64,000 bases of DNA, taken from Paraburkholderia sediminicola (lineage in GTDB: Bacteria; Pseudomonadota; Gammaproteobacteria; Burkholderiales; Burkholderiaceae). Both the position numbers and the translations under genes were made by a program. The stretch covers positions 1,612,001-1,676,000 of the forward strand of contig NZ_CADIKC010000001.1 in the NCBI RefSeq assembly GCF_902859805.1. The letters are read 5' to 3'. Shown one piece after another: positions 43,086 to 53,539 of this stretch (positions within the stretch are counted from its first letter, which is position 1; every line of letters starts with the position of its first letter). A model generated the notes under the pieces. It saw nothing but the letters and a program-made list of their open reading frames with translations, searched no databases and was not told the DNA's origin.

Positions 43086-43925
43086 ATGAAACTTGCCAAG
43101 CCCTTGTTTGCGCCGCATACGTCTTTGGTCGAACGCGTGTGGTACTTCACGTTGCGCGCGCTTGCTGTGTTGACACTGCTGTATCTGATCTTGCCGGTGC
43201 TGGCGATTGTGCCGCTGTCCTTTTCTTCAAGCACGTTTCTGGTGTATCCGATTCCGGGCTGGTCGCTGCGCTGGTATCAGAACCTGATCGCGTCCGATGA
43301 GTGGCGCATGGCGGCGAAGAACAGTTTTATCGTGGCGCCGTCTGCGACTGTGGTTGCGACGGTGCTTGGAACGTTGGCGGCGATCGGGCTGACCAAAGCG
43401 AACTTCCGCGGTAAGGCGCTGCTGATGGCAATCCTGATTTCGCCAATGATTGTGCCGGTGGTGGTGGTCGGCGTCGGCATGTATTTGTTCTTTGCGCCGC
43501 TTGGGCTGGCGAATACGTACATCGGGCTGATTCTGGCGCATGCGTCGCTTGGCGTGCCGTTTGTCGTGACAACGGTGGCAGCGACGTTGCAGGGCTTCAA
43601 CTACAACCTGGTGCGTGCCAGTTTGTCGCTGGGTGCGAATCCGGTGAAGACGTTTTTCCGTATCACGTTGCCGGTGATTGCACCGGGTGTGATTTCGGGC
43701 GCGCTGTTCGCGTTCGCGACTTCGTTCGATGAAGTGGTAGTGACGCTGTTCCTTGCGGGCGCGGATCAGACAACATTGCCGCGACAAATGTTTACAGGCA
43801 TTCGCGAGAACATCAGCCCGACGATTGCTGCATTGGCAACGATTCTGATCGTGTTTTCCACCTGCCTGTTGTTAGCGCTGGAATGGCTGCGGGGGAGAAA
43901 TGCGGCTCGTGCGGTGAAGAGTTGA
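43086..43925 (+). CDS. ABC transporter permease, PotC-like
   Basis: The second membrane subunit, 279 residues, with six predicted TM segments (LAVLTLLYLILPVLAIVPLS first), the typical SSSTFLVYPIPGWSLRWYQN segment and the EAA loop (ASLSLGANPVKTFFRITLPV). It follows the other permease by 24 bp, so the two are co-translated. ATG 43086 is chosen; a TTG at 43062 would extend it by 8 residues. Confidence 0.9.
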   Translation: MKLAKPLFAPHTSLVERVWYFTLRALAVLTLLYLILPVLAIVPLSFSSSTFLVYPIPGWSLRWYQNLIASDEWRMAAKNSFIVAPSATVVATVLGTLAAIGLTKANFRGKALLMAILISPMIVPVVVVGVGMYLFFAPLGLANTYIGLILAHASLGVPFVVTTVAATLQGFNYNLVRASLSLGANPVKTFFRITLPVIAPGVISGALFAFATSFDEVVVTLFLAGADQTTLPRQMFTGIRENISPTIAALATILIVFSTCLLLALEWLRGRNAARAVKS

Positions 43926-44074
43926 GTCTGAACGGTACGACACCTCTTATGCAAGACGAATGTCGGCATCGCAAGTTTCCGATGACATTCTAAGAATGTT
44001 CCCATTCCCGGCCCGTATGTGTCTCTTCATACTCAGAACCTTCTCAAAGAAGATGCGTTCGACGCAGAAGGTCA

Positions 44075-45130
44075 ATGAAACTCCAACTAACGGTACTTGC
44101 GTTCGCGCTGGCCTTGTCAGGCTGCGCGGACCATGCCGCGCGTGAACGGCTCGGCATCGAAGATGCCACCGTGTTGAAAACGGGCGTCGGCGCCTCACAG
44201 GACGACGCAGCCGGCGCGGCGAATCAGCAATGGGTGGAGACCTACGCGTCGATCGTCAGCGGCCGCACCGCGCTCGTATCGTTGCAACAGCGGCTCGATC
44301 AATTGCCGGGCGACAAGAACAGCTATTTCCACGCGAAGGCTCAATGCTGGATCGATGCCGGGCAGCAAACCGACGATCACTGGGGCTTCGTTGAAGAAGC
44401 GATCGGCCAGGCCGCAATGATCACGATGGGTCTTGAAAATGGCACGCCATTGTCTGCGGCCAATCCGGCGTTGCGCACTATGTCAACAGTGCGGCCGGAT
44501 TTGTGGAAGATTGTCAATGCAATCAAGGCTGATTCCGCCGTCGCCAGATGCCCCGAAGCGCAAAAACCGCTGGCATGTGCCGAAGTCGAGTTGATGCAGG
44601 CTGGACATGACGCATGGGCGCGGAATTTCTCGAGCGCCGAAAAACGCCTACCAAAGATTCAGGAAAGTTTGCGGAAATCGGCGGAAACGGCGTTGCAATG
44701 CTCGACTGTGACACCGGAACCGGCCGTGGTGGCGCCTGCGGCGTCTGTGCCACAGAAGATTACGCTGCGAGCGGACTCTTTGTTCCGTTTCAATGGTGGC
44801 GACGAGGCATCGATCCTGCCTGCTGGCAAGTCCCAACTCGATGCCGTAGCGACCGGCCTCAAACAGGCTCGCAATATTAGCGAGCTAAACATCGCTGGCT
44901 ACACCGATTTGCTCGGCAGCGGTGTGCACAATCGGAATCTGTCTTTGCGCCGTGCACAAACCGTCAAGCAGTATCTGCGCGCACGCGGAGTGACATTGCC
45001 GATCACCGTGCAGGGCCGCGGCGACGCCGATCAATTGGTCAGCTGTAAGCCGACAAAGCGTGACGAACTGGTGCGCTGCCTTGCGCCGAACCGGCGCGTA
45101 GAGATTGAATTTGTGCGTGCCGCGCCTTAG
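44075..45130 (+). CDS. OmpA-family lipoprotein
   Basis: A short lipoprotein signal (LTVLAFALALSGC, Cys17 as lipidated residue) leads a 351-residue protein. The middle (residues about 20-215) is alpha-helical with several Cys and no family I know. The C-terminal OmpA-like domain (SLFRFNGGDEASILPAGKSQ, AGYTDLLGS, NLSLRRAQTVKQYLRARGV, PNRRVEIEF) binds peptidoglycan, with the conserved Asp and Arg present. Insert NPRL-like 'SCKPTKRDELVRCLAP' carries a Cys pair common in this domain. It precedes the BvgA-like regulator by 170 bp and may be its output or a separate envelope-tethering protein. Confidence 0.85.
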   Translation: MKLQLTVLAFALALSGCADHAARERLGIEDATVLKTGVGASQDDAAGAANQQWVETYASIVSGRTALVSLQQRLDQLPGDKNSYFHAKAQCWIDAGQQTDDHWGFVEEAIGQAAMITMGLENGTPLSAANPALRTMSTVRPDLWKIVNAIKADSAVARCPEAQKPLACAEVELMQAGHDAWARNFSSAEKRLPKIQESLRKSAETALQCSTVTPEPAVVAPAASVPQKITLRADSLFRFNGGDEASILPAGKSQLDAVATGLKQARNISELNIAGYTDLLGSGVHNRNLSLRRAQTVKQYLRARGVTLPITVQGRGDADQLVSCKPTKRDELVRCLAPNRRVEIEFVRAAP

Positions 45131-45299
45131 CCAGTTGCATTGAAAAAGTGGCGGCAGGCGCCTAGGTATGCCATCACGCTCTCTATCTGCTGACCCGGCT
45201 ATATCCCGATCTTTGTCCACGCCCATTAATCTTCTCTCTTTAGTTTTCCACCGTGGTTCGGTGTTGATGTGGAAAGAGAGTATTCGTAAGGAATAGAAA

Positions 45300-45935
45300 A
45301 TGTCTACCATTCTGATTATCGACGATCATCCTGCATTTCGGCTGGTTATCAAAACGCAACTCGTGCAACTGCTCGGTATTGAGGAAATAATCGAGGCTGA
45401 TAACGGGCAAACCGCTGTCGAATTGGCCAGGCAGTACACGCCAAAGCTCGCGATACTCGATCTCGACATTCCGCGCATTAGTGGGCTCGACGTGATTCCA
45501 CGTCTCAAGCTGGCCCATCCATCGATTCGTGTAATGGTGCTGTCTGGCCAGGATCCGGCTACGTTCGCCCCGCGAGTGATGCGTGCCGGTGTTCACGGGT
45601 TTGTCGGCAAAGCGCAGGAAATAAAGGAAATCATGCGCGGCGTCGAGGCAGTGCTGGCAGGTTATACGGTGTTTCCCGTCACGGTTGGCGGTGCCGGTAT
45701 GATGCAGAGCGCCGGCTCAGGCAGTGAAGAAGACAAGCTCACACTCTTATCCGACAAGGAGCTCGTGATTCTGCAGATGCTCTCCAAAGGCACGTCGAAC
45801 AAAGCCATCGGCGACGCGTTGTTCATGAGCGACAAAACGGTGAGCACATACAAGAGCCGAATTCAGGAGAAGCTTGGGCTGTCGTCATTGGCGGCCCTGA
45901 TTGAGTTTGCTTCATTGCACAGGCTGATCGACTAG
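45300..45935 (+). CDS. BvgA/NarL-type response regulator
   Basis: A receiver domain (ILIIDDHPAFR, phospho-acceptor Asp54 in LAILDLDIPRISG, Thr/Ser switch in MVLSGQ, Lys in FVGKAQE) is joined to a LuxR-type HTH (LLSDKELVILQMLSKGTSNK, MSDKTVSTYKSRIQEKLGLS). The C-terminal part closely resembles Bordetella BvgA and E. coli EvgA, including NKxIxDxxFxSxKTVSTYK. It is followed 11 bp later by the BvgS-like gene, forming a two-component pair. Target genes are unknown; the adjacent OmpA lipoprotein gene is a candidate. Confidence 0.9.
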   Translation: MSTILIIDDHPAFRLVIKTQLVQLLGIEEIIEADNGQTAVELARQYTPKLAILDLDIPRISGLDVIPRLKLAHPSIRVMVLSGQDPATFAPRVMRAGVHGFVGKAQEIKEIMRGVEAVLAGYTVFPVTVGGAGMMQSAGSGSEEDKLTLLSDKELVILQMLSKGTSNKAIGDALFMSDKTVSTYKSRIQEKLGLSSLAALIEFASLHRLID

Positions 45936-45946
45936 GTTTGCGGGTT

Positions 45947-47626
45947 ATGAAATTCTTGGGCCTGCCTGGTTCTTCGGCGGACGTACCTGGTCGTGCGTCG
46001 CGTTTCTCCCGTAATGCGGGAGCCACTTCAATACGCTTTGCGACGGTGTTGGGTTGTCTCTTTGCGTTTGTGCTGCTTTGCATGATCTCAATGCGCGCCA
46101 ACGCTACACCTTTGTTCGACGATTTGCGTCCAGCCGCCGCGCGTCCCTCGCATGATGCAATGGGGCAACTCAGCGGGTCGGCATGTACCGCCCGATTGTT
46201 TGCTGAAACGGGTGCCAGCGCTTCGTCGGCATATGCCGGCGATGAGGGCTGCGCGGCCGGCGGCCCGTCGGGAAGGAACATACGTGCCGCCACCGCCGAT
46301 GAATGGCAGACATGGCTTTGGGCGATTGCGGCCCCCGCAATCGTCGCACTAGGTAACGCATGTCTATTTCGCGGTGTGCCGACGAGCACTGCGGAGACAC
46401 CACATCGTACCGACAACGAATGGTCACGCGGTCCCGACTCGACGGAAACCGTGGAGCGCGCGTCACGTCTGGCAGCGTCCGCTGAGGCCGGCGCCGCCTT
46501 GTCTCTTGAACCGGTCAGGCTGTCGGGCGCAATGAGCCGTTTCGTGGAGGCACCGGTCATCGCCGTGATGGGCATGATTGAATCGATTGAAACGGTGTCT
46601 ATGTTGCCCACACAGCGCACGCAACTGGCGGTGGTCGAATCCGCACTGCGCACATGGTCTCAAACGCTTCACGATTTGCTGGATGCCTCACCTGTCCAAT
46701 CGCGCAGTATTGTTCTCGACGAAAGCGTGACGAATCTACGTAATCTCATGCACGGCGCCGTCGCGCTGTTGTCGACGGGCGCCGCGCAGCGAGGTGTGCG
46801 TGTGAAGGTAACCGTTGATCCAACGGTGGCCACGACGATTCTCGTCGATAGGGCGCGGCTCGGCCAGATGGTCTTCCACATGCTGAGCCGCGCAATCCAG
46901 ATTGGCGTGCATCAGGAGATTGCGGTTGACGTGCGGTCGGAGCCGTTGAATGCCGGGTCCCAGCGCATTTTTATCAGTGTGAAGGATATCGGTTTGGGAA
47001 CCGCGCGCACGGCTCAACTGCAACTTTTCGAGTCGAGCGCTAATGAGCCGTTTGCGGACCAATGGCCCGGCGGTACTGACACGGGCATGGCGCTATGCCG
47101 AACAATTGCGCAGCGCATGCAAGGCGAACTCTTGATATCGAGTGGTTCGGACTGCGTCATCCATGCAAGCTTCAGCGCGCCGTTCGCCGTAGAGCAATGG
47201 GAGTCGGTGTCAGAAAGGGTTCGCAACACGCAGTTGCCTTCGGGCGTTGTGGCGCACTTGCAAGAAGCTTCGCCCGCCTTTCCCTCTGAACCCTTCGAGC
47301 GCCGCTATCTTGAGGCACTGTCTGACGAGGGCATCGATTTGCGCACGTTTTTGGCTGGCTGGCGCAATTCTATTGATGATGACCTTGCACGCCTAAACGA
47401 TGTGAGCCAACAACACCACAGCGACGGCCTCTATTCCGTGCTCCACCGATTGAGCGGAGCAGTAGGTCTGGTCGGCGCACACAGTTTAATGGAAGCGCTG
47501 CAGCGCGCGAGCGCTGCGCCGATGGAACATGATGCCGACGCAATCGATACGCTTGCGGAGCGTACGAGGATCCTGGCCATGCAACTCGATGTTGCGATCG
47601 ACCCACACGGGAGCGTAGTACGATGA
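45947..47626 (+). CDS. BvgS-like sensor with Arg in place of HisKA His, plus Hpt domain
   Basis: The 559-residue protein has TM1 near residues 27-48 (FATVLGCLFAFVLLCMISM), a short periplasmic part, TM2 (WLWAIAAPAIVALGNACLF), a HisKA-like region, a HATPase-like domain and a C-terminal Hpt domain. In the HisKA region the text MSRFVEAPVIAVMGMIE lines up with the usual MSHEIRTPLNAVLGMIE, so the autophosphorylated His is Arg198. The N-box Asn is also replaced (HMLSRAIQIG) but the G1 box DIGLG remains. The Hpt motif LHRLSGAVGLVGA keeps His500. There is no receiver domain between. It may be a pseudokinase or phosphorelay shuttle acting on the upstream regulator. ATG 45947 is 11 bp after that gene. 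Confidence 0.8.
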   Translation: MKFLGLPGSSADVPGRASRFSRNAGATSIRFATVLGCLFAFVLLCMISMRANATPLFDDLRPAAARPSHDAMGQLSGSACTARLFAETGASASSAYAGDEGCAAGGPSGRNIRAATADEWQTWLWAIAAPAIVALGNACLFRGVPTSTAETPHRTDNEWSRGPDSTETVERASRLAASAEAGAALSLEPVRLSGAMSRFVEAPVIAVMGMIESIETVSMLPTQRTQLAVVESALRTWSQTLHDLLDASPVQSRSIVLDESVTNLRNLMHGAVALLSTGAAQRGVRVKVTVDPTVATTILVDRARLGQMVFHMLSRAIQIGVHQEIAVDVRSEPLNAGSQRIFISVKDIGLGTARTAQLQLFESSANEPFADQWPGGTDTGMALCRTIAQRMQGELLISSGSDCVIHASFSAPFAVEQWESVSERVRNTQLPSGVVAHLQEASPAFPSEPFERRYLEALSDEGIDLRTFLAGWRNSIDDDLARLNDVSQQHHSDGLYSVLHRLSGAVGLVGAHSLMEALQRASAAPMEHDADAIDTLAERTRILAMQLDVAIDPHGSVVR

Positions 47627-48579
47627 ATCAACCGCAGGCTTTGATCCAAGGCGATTTGGCGCTGCCGAAGCTGTGGCCGTTTGACGATGTGCCGCCTCCG
47701 TTCGGTTCGAAACGACGCGCTGCGCAACAGGCGGCGCAGGACGCGATTCGACGTATCGCGAATCCGGCGGTTCAGAACCGGCTTCCTCCGAGCGTGAAGC
47801 ATATCTTGCTGTACAAATCGCCGCCGCGACGCGTAGATTCCCATCGTTTCGAAGCGGCGATGGCTGAGGCAAAGCACTATATCGATCTAGAGACGCGCAA
47901 GACGGGTGCGCGTTCTTCGCGGTCGGATCAAGTGTGCGGCGCGGCGATTTTCGTCGGCGGGAGCATTGCTCTGGCCTGGTTACTGGCCACGTGCGCGATG
48001 CGAGATTCCGGAGTCACTCAGGAACTCGCGAAGAAGCCGCCGGTTGTGTCGACGACTCGCAGTCCGGCCGCTGACCATCAGCAACGATCAGACAAGCTGG
48101 CGAAGCAAGCCGTCGGAGACATACAGCCGGCATCGGCGATTACCGTGCCTTCGATCGCAAGCGCATCGTCGTCGGGAACATTGGTGAGATCCAATGCGGC
48201 AGTTGTTTCGCAGCAGCAGACAGCACGGGTAATCAAGCATGAATCCAGCGGCCATGTGGCAAAACCGGAACGGAAACCCACGACCGGGCTCATGACTCAG
48301 GATCAGGTTGCCAAACGGCTTGAGTTGAACCGTACGGCTCGCGCGGTTAACCGTCCCTCCGTGTCACGACAACCGGAATGGAACGGCGTCCGTCGATCGG
48401 TAGAAGACGACACGGTGGGCCGTACGTCGTCGTGGCTCAACTGGTCAGCACAGCCGCCGCGCAGCCACGTCACAACGCGTATTGCTGTGCCAGTGGATAC
48501 CGACTGGAATGCCCGCATGACTCAACGCCGGATCACCGACAACCCGGACGCGTTCCAGCTCGATCGCGGTCAACAGTAA
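47623..48579 (+). CDS. Unknown single-pass membrane protein
   Basis: I do not recognise this 318-residue protein. Its ATG overlaps the stop of the BvgS-like gene (ATGA), so it is translationally coupled to the signalling genes. Residues 1-104 are cytoplasmic and basic (PPPFGSKRRAAQQAAQDAIR); one TM segment follows (CGAAIFVGGSIALAWLLATC); the remainder (about 190 residues) is Ser-, Gln- and Arg-rich, low in hydrophobics and probably extended in the periplasm. An accessory role to the two-component system is inferred from position only. Confidence 0.7.
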   Translation: MNQPQALIQGDLALPKLWPFDDVPPPFGSKRRAAQQAAQDAIRRIANPAVQNRLPPSVKHILLYKSPPRRVDSHRFEAAMAEAKHYIDLETRKTGARSSRSDQVCGAAIFVGGSIALAWLLATCAMRDSGVTQELAKKPPVVSTTRSPAADHQQRSDKLAKQAVGDIQPASAITVPSIASASSSGTLVRSNAAVVSQQQTARVIKHESSGHVAKPERKPTTGLMTQDQVAKRLELNRTARAVNRPSVSRQPEWNGVRRSVEDDTVGRTSSWLNWSAQPPRSHVTTRIAVPVDTDWNARMTQRRITDNPDAFQLDRGQQ

Positions 48580-48591
48580 AAACAAAGAGCC

Positions 48592-48619
48592 AAAAAAAAA
48601 GCCCGGCCAAAAGCCGGGC
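48592..48619 (-). terminator. Rho-independent terminator of the prp-acnA operon
   Basis: GCCCGGC (48601-48607) pairs with GCCGGGC (48613-48619); on the minus strand the stem is followed by nine T (complement of 48592-48600). It lies 80 bp after the acnA stop. On the plus strand only a weak T stretch follows, so it works mainly for acnA. Confidence 0.9.
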
Positions 48620-48698
48620 TTCCAAAGTCGGCTGCGTCCTCCACAGGACGCAGCCCCTGCAAAACAGCTCGCAGTTACTGCATACGTAAGCGAATACC

Positions 48699-51416
48699 TT
48701 AAGCAGCCAGCAGCGAACGCAGCACGAACGGCAGAATCCCGCCGTGCTTGTAGTAATCCACTTCGATCGGCGTATCGATACGCAGCAGAACCTGCACGCG
48801 CTTTTCCTTGCCGTCCTTGCCGTGAATCACCAGCGTCACTTCCTGTTGCGGCTTGAAGTCTGCGCCCAGGCCTTCCACGTCGAACGTTTCTTCGCCAGTA
48901 ATACCGAGCGATTGCACGCTATCCGAGCCCTTGAATTGCAGCGGCAGCACGCCCATACCCACCAGGTTCGAGCGGTGAATCCGCTCGAAGCTGCGTGCAA
49001 CCACAGCCTTCACGCCCAGCAGTTGCGTACCCTTCGCAGCCCAGTCACGCGACGAGCCCGTACCGTACTCTTCACCGGCAAACACAACCGTCGGCGTGCC
49101 CGCGTCGATGTACTTCATCGCTGCGTCATAGATCGACTCTTGTTCGCCGCTCGGCTGGTGAATCGTCAGGCCGCCTTCCACACGCGTACCGTCTGCCTTC
49201 GCCGGGATCATCAGGTTCTTGATCCGGACGTTCGCGAACGTACCGCGCATCATCACGTCGTGGTTGCCGCGGCGCGAGCCGTAGCTGTTGAAGTCGGCCT
49301 TCTGCACGCCGTTTGCCTTCAGCCACTTGCCTGCCGGCGAGTCTTCCTTGATCGAGCCTGCCGGGCTGATGTGGTCGGTCGTGACCGAGTCACCGAAGAT
49401 GCCCAGTGCGCGCGCGCCCTTAACCGGAGCGATGCTGTCGGCCGGCGTCATCGAGAAGTCCTTGCCGAAGAACGGCGGCTCAGCGATGTAGGTCGACTTA
49501 GGCCAGTCGTAGACTTGACCTTCTTCGCCTTCGATCTTGCTCCACAGGTCGCCCTTCTTGGTCAGCGCCGAGTAGTTCTTGCGGAACGCATCTGCGTCCA
49601 GCGCGAACTTGAGCAGCTCGTTGACTTCTTCGCTGGTCGGCCAAATGTCGCCCAGGTAGATGTCCTTGCCGCCCTTGCCCTTGCCGACCGGTTCGGTCAT
49701 CAGGTCGCGCGTGATGTTGCCGGCGATCGCGTAAGCCACAACCAGCGGCGGCGAGGCCAGGAAGTTCGCGCGGATGTTCGGGTGAATACGCGCTTCGAAG
49801 TTACGGTTGCCGGACAGAACCGCTGCCGCGACGATGTCGTTCTTCGTGATCGCTTCGTTCAGTTCCGGCGTCAGGTCGCCCGCGTTACCGATACAGGTCG
49901 TGCAACCGTAAGCGGCCAGCGTGAAACCGAGCTTGTCGAGGTACTTCATCAAGTCGGTCTTCGTCAGGTATTCCGTGACGATGCGCGATCCCGGCGCGAG
50001 CGACGTCTTGATATGCGGAGCGACCGTCAGGCCGGCTTCTACAGCCTTCTTCGCCAGCAGACCAGCCGCCAGCAGCACGCTCGGGTTCGACGTGTTCGTG
50101 CACGACGTGATCGCAGCGATCAGAATGTCGCCGTTCTTCACGTCGACGCCGTTGCTCGTCGTGTATTGCGCGTCCAGATCGGCTTCCTTCTTCGCAAAGC
50201 CGTTTTCTGCGACCGGCTTCGAGAACAGGTCGCTGAAGGTCGACTTCACGTGACCGATTTCGATACGGTCTTGCGGGCGCTTCGGACCTGCCAGCGACGG
50301 CGTCACCGTGCCGAGATCCAGCGTGACGACCTTGGTGTAGTCGATCTGGCCAGCCTTCGGAATACCGAACAGACCCTGCGCCTTGAAGTAGTTTTCGAAG
50401 GCGGAGATTTCTGCGTCGGTGCGGCCCGTGCCCTTGAAGTAGTCGATGGTTTTTTCGTCGACCGGGAAGAAGCCCATCGTTGCGCCGTATTCCGGCGCCA
50501 TGTTGCCGATCGTTGCGCGGTCCGGCAGCGACAGCGACTTCGTGCCTTCGCCGAAGAACTCGACGAACTTGCCGACAACCTTTTCCTTACGCAGCAGTTC
50601 CGTCACGGTCAGGACCAGGTCGGTTGCCGTCAGGCCTTCGCGCAGCTTGCCCTTCAGTTCGACACCCACCACGTCCGGCGTCAGGAAGTACACCGGCTGG
50701 CCGAGCATGCCGGCTTCAGCTTCGATACCGCCCACGCCCCAGCCCACCACACCGATACCGTTGATCATGGTGGTGTGGCTGTCCGTGCCGACCAGCGAAT
50801 CCGGGTAGTACACGGTGTCCGCGCCTTCGGCCTTCTTGTGCACGCCGCGTGCGAGGTATTCCAGGTTCACCTGGTGAACGATACCCACGCCCGGCGGCAC
50901 GACCTTGAACGTGTCGAATGCCTGCATGCCCCACTTCATGAACTGGTAGCGCTCGTTGTTGCGCTGGAATTCCAGTTTCATGTTCAGATCAAGCGCGTTC
51001 TTTTCGCGGAAGTGATCGATCTGCACCGAGTGGTCGACCACCAGATCAACCGGGACCAGCGGTTCGATCGACTTCGGATCCTTGCCCATGTGTTTTGCGA
51101 CACCGCGCATTGCAGCGATGTCAGCGAGCAGCGGCACGCCGGTAAAGTCCTGCAGCACGACGCGCGACACCACGAACGGGATTTCGTCGACGCGCGCAGC
51201 GGTCGGCTTCCAGTTCGCGAGTTGCTCGATGTGTTCTTCGGCGATCTTCTTGCCGTCGTAGTTACGCAGCACCGATTCCAGCACGATACGGATCGAAACC
51301 GGCAGGCGGTCGATCTTGATGTTCAGTGCCTTGCCGAGTTGCGGCAGGGAGTAGAACTTGCCTTTGCCGGAACCGCTGTCGAATTCCTTGAGCGTTTTGT
51401 GGAGGTTGTGGGCCAT
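48699..51416 (-). CDS. acnA: Aconitate hydratase A
   Basis: This [4Fe-4S] enzyme interconverts citrate and isocitrate, and in this setting may also hydrate 2-methyl-cis-aconitate. The 905-residue length matches the AcnA/IRP group. Cluster cysteines lie in [14 protein letters not shown] and [14 protein letters not shown]; substrate-site segments include [63 protein letters not shown] and [15 protein letters not shown]. It starts 40 bp after prpD and is the last operon gene before a terminator. It is AcnA rather than the AcnD that usually accompanies PrpF in methylcitrate operons. Confidence 0.95.
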   Translation of the reverse strand: MAHNLHKTLKEFDSGSGKGKFYSLPQLGKALNIKIDRLPVSIRIVLESVLRNYDGKKIAEEHIEQLANWKPTAARVDEIPFVVSRVVLQDFTGVPLLADIAAMRGVAKHMGKDPKSIEPLVPVDLVVDHSVQIDHFREKNALDLNMKLEFQRNNERYQFMKWGMQAFDTFKVVPPGVGIVHQVNLEYLARGVHKKAEGADTVYYPDSLVGTDSHTTMINGIGVVGWGVGGIEAEAGMLGQPVYFLTPDVVGVELKGKLREGLTATDLVLTVTELLRKEKVVGKFVEFFGEGTKSLSLPDRATIGNMAPEYGATMGFFPVDEKTIDYFKGTGRTDAEISAFENYFKAQGLFGIPKAGQIDYTKVVTLDLGTVTPSLAGPKRPQDRIEIGHVKSTFSDLFSKPVAENGFAKKEADLDAQYTTSNGVDVKNGDILIAAITSCTNTSNPSVLLAAGLLAKKAVEAGLTVAPHIKTSLAPGSRIVTEYLTKTDLMKYLDKLGFTLAAYGCTTCIGNAGDLTPELNEAITKNDIVAAAVLSGNRNFEARIHPNIRANFLASPPLVVAYAIAGNITRDLMTEPVGKGKGGKDIYLGDIWPTSEEVNELLKFALDADAFRKNYSALTKKGDLWSKIEGEEGQVYDWPKSTYIAEPPFFGKDFSMTPADSIAPVKGARALGIFGDSVTTDHISPAGSIKEDSPAGKWLKANGVQKADFNSYGSRRGNHDVMMRGTFANVRIKNLMIPAKADGTRVEGGLTIHQPSGEQESIYDAAMKYIDAGTPTVVFAGEEYGTGSSRDWAAKGTQLLGVKAVVARSFERIHRSNLVGMGVLPLQFKGSDSVQSLGITGEETFDVEGLGADFKPQQEVTLVIHGKDGKEKRVQVLLRIDTPIEVDYYKHGGILPFVLRSLLAA

Positions 51417-51456
51417 GGTGTTTTCCTTGGTTTGATCGCGGAACTACTGTACTTAA

Positions 51457-52908
51457 CTAGATGACGTACAAATCGACGTATTCATTGACCGGCATGGCTT
51501 CGAGCCTTGCCTGATCGAGCGACACGTCGAGAATCGCCAGTTGTTGCCTGACCGGAAAGCGGCGCGCGAGATTGGTCTTGAACTTCTCGACCAGCAACGG
51601 AATCCCGTCTTCGCGACGACGCTTATGACCGATCGGGTATTCGACTACAACTTCGTCGAACGTCGACCCATCGTTGAATTCGACCGTCAGTGCATTGGCG
51701 ATCGAACGCTTCTCCGGATCGTGGTAATCCTTCGTGAACTGCGCGTCTTCGACACACTCCATCCTGGCGCGCAGCACATCGATACGCGCGTCCTGCGCGA
51801 TCGAATCTTCATAATCCGCGGCCGTCAGGCGGCCATGGATCAACGGCACGGCGATCATGTACTGAATGCAATGATCGCGGTCGGCCGGATTGTTCAGAGG
51901 GCCCTTCTTATCGATGATACGGATCGCGGCTTCGTGTGTGCGAATCGTGATCTTGTTGATGTCTTCCACTCGCTTGCCTGCCGCATTGAGTTGCGCATGC
52001 AGCGTCATGGCCGCTTCCACCGCCGTTTGCGCGTGGAATTCAGCCGGGAACGAGATCTTGAACAACACGTTTTCCATCACGTACGAGCCGTACGGGCGTT
52101 GGAACCTGAACGCATTGCCCTTGAACAGGACATCGTAAAAGCCCCATGTCTTCGCGGTCAGCACCGACGGATAGCCCATCTCGCCGGTCTTCGCGATCAG
52201 CGCGAGACGCACGGCGCGCGACGTCGCATCGCCCGCGGCCCACGATTTGCGTGAACCCGTGTTTGGCGCGTGGCGGTAAGTGCGTAACGCATGTCCATCG
52301 ACAAACGCCTGCGATACCGCGTTGATCAACTCTTCCCGTGTCAAACCGATCAACTGGCCGACCACGGCGGTGGAAGCCAGCTTCACCAGCAATACATGAT
52401 CGAGCCCGACCTTGTTGAACGAGTTTTCGAGCGCGATACAACCTTGAATTTCGTGCGCCTTGATCATGCCGATCAAAACGTCTTTCATCGTCAGCGGCTT
52501 TTTGCCCGCCGCGACGGCACTGCGCGACAGCCAGTCGGCCGTGGCCAGAATCCCGCCGAGGTTATCCGACGGATGGCCCCATTCGGCCGCCAGCCATGTG
52601 TCGTTGAAGTCCAGCCAGCGGATCATCGCGCCGATATTGAAGGCGGCCTGAACCGGATCCAGCTGGAACGACGTGCCCGGCACCTTCGCGCCGTTGGGGA
52701 CGATCGTGCCTGGCACAATCGGTCCCATCAGCTTGGTGCAGGCAGGGTAGGTGAGCGCCTCGAGTCCGCAGCCGAGCGTATCGATCAGGCAGTTACGCGC
52801 GGTGTCCAGCGCGAGCGTGCTGTCGATCGGGAATTCCAGTACGTAATCGACGATATCGACCAGGACTGGGTCCGGGTCGGGTCGCACGTTGGAAATCGGA
52901 GCGGACAT
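51457..52908 (-). CDS. prpD: 2-methylcitrate dehydratase
   Basis: PrpD dehydrates 2-methylcitrate in propionate catabolism without a metal cofactor. The 483-residue protein is a MmgE/PrpD family member with the expected blocks: [96 protein letters not shown] and the C-terminal [20 protein letters not shown]. It lies between an exported MliC-like gene (25 bp upstream) and acnA (40 bp downstream), giving the dehydratase-hydratase pair. Confidence 0.93.
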   Translation of the reverse strand: MSAPISNVRPDPDPVLVDIVDYVLEFPIDSTLALDTARNCLIDTLGCGLEALTYPACTKLMGPIVPGTIVPNGAKVPGTSFQLDPVQAAFNIGAMIRWLDFNDTWLAAEWGHPSDNLGGILATADWLSRSAVAAGKKPLTMKDVLIGMIKAHEIQGCIALENSFNKVGLDHVLLVKLASTAVVGQLIGLTREELINAVSQAFVDGHALRTYRHAPNTGSRKSWAAGDATSRAVRLALIAKTGEMGYPSVLTAKTWGFYDVLFKGNAFRFQRPYGSYVMENVLFKISFPAEFHAQTAVEAAMTLHAQLNAAGKRVEDINKITIRTHEAAIRIIDKKGPLNNPADRDHCIQYMIAVPLIHGRLTAADYEDSIAQDARIDVLRARMECVEDAQFTKDYHDPEKRSIANALTVEFNDGSTFDEVVVEYPIGHKRRREDGIPLLVEKFKTNLARRFPVRQQLAILDVSLDQARLEAMPVNEYVDLYVI

Positions 52909-52933
52909 CGGGGAGCTTTCCTGATGTAACTGA

Positions 52934-53434
52934 TTAGTTGCTGGTCTTGTCGATCGCGTTCGATTGCGTCGGAGCCGGTGCGCCTTGTTGCATGGCTACC
53001 GTCTTGCACTCGTCGGCCAGACGCGAGCTGTCCTTATCCGAGAACAGCATTGCCTTCGTCGGGATCACGACCAGGTCCATACCCGATGCTGCGTCGTGGA
53101 AGCGGTCTGCGCCCGTGGTGGTTGCTTCGCGCGGCAGATTGTAGTTTTTGTTCGCCCAGTGAACCGTGACGATCTGATCGCGCTTCATGTCGCCCTTCAG
53201 GTCGAATGCCAGACCTTCGTTGCACGACCACTTTTCCGAACCTTCCGGCACCGGATCGACCTTCGCTTCCTTGGCCGGATTCGGTTTGCGCTTGATCAGG
53301 CGCTTCGGTTGCGGCTTCTTCGGCACGGCCTTGGCAGCCGGCGTGGTGGTGGTTTGTGCAGCGGCGTCCGTCGCAACGGTCAGCATCGTCGTGGACAAAG
53401 CGCCGATTACGGCGGCGATCAACAGCTTATTCAT
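52934..53434 (-). CDS. Exported protein with MliC-like domain
   Basis: A signal peptide ([20 protein letters not shown], cleavage near AAAQ) is followed by a Lys/Pro-rich linker and a domain of about 85 residues beginning [14 protein letters not shown] and ending RLADECKTV. The paired Cys, the [14 protein letters not shown] segment and the 'AMLF' strand resemble the MliC/PliC C-type lysozyme inhibitor fold, as a guess from pattern rather than a firm match. It has no lipobox. Its place inside a cytoplasmic metabolic operon (105 bp after prpC, 25 bp before prpD) is unexpected. Confidence 0.65.
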   Translation of the reverse strand: MNKLLIAAVIGALSTTMLTVATDAAAQTTTTPAAKAVPKKPQPKRLIKRKPNPAKEAKVDPVPEGSEKWSCNEGLAFDLKGDMKRDQIVTVHWANKNYNLPREATTTGADRFHDAASGMDLVVIPTKAMLFSDKDSSRLADECKTVAMQQGAPAPTQSNAIDKTSN

Positions 53435-53539
53435 GGAGGAGAACCTTTCTATCTAGTTTCAGTTGAACAGTACGCGGGCTACCGGTCCTGGCAACCGCGA
53501 GGGTTGAACTGCACGCGCTTCGAAAGCGCACAGCGACCG

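Noticed and set aside
48744..51464. 906-codon plus-strand frame opposite acnA
   Set aside because: Pure shadow of the aconitase gene; Arg/Val/Asp-rich with no homologous features.
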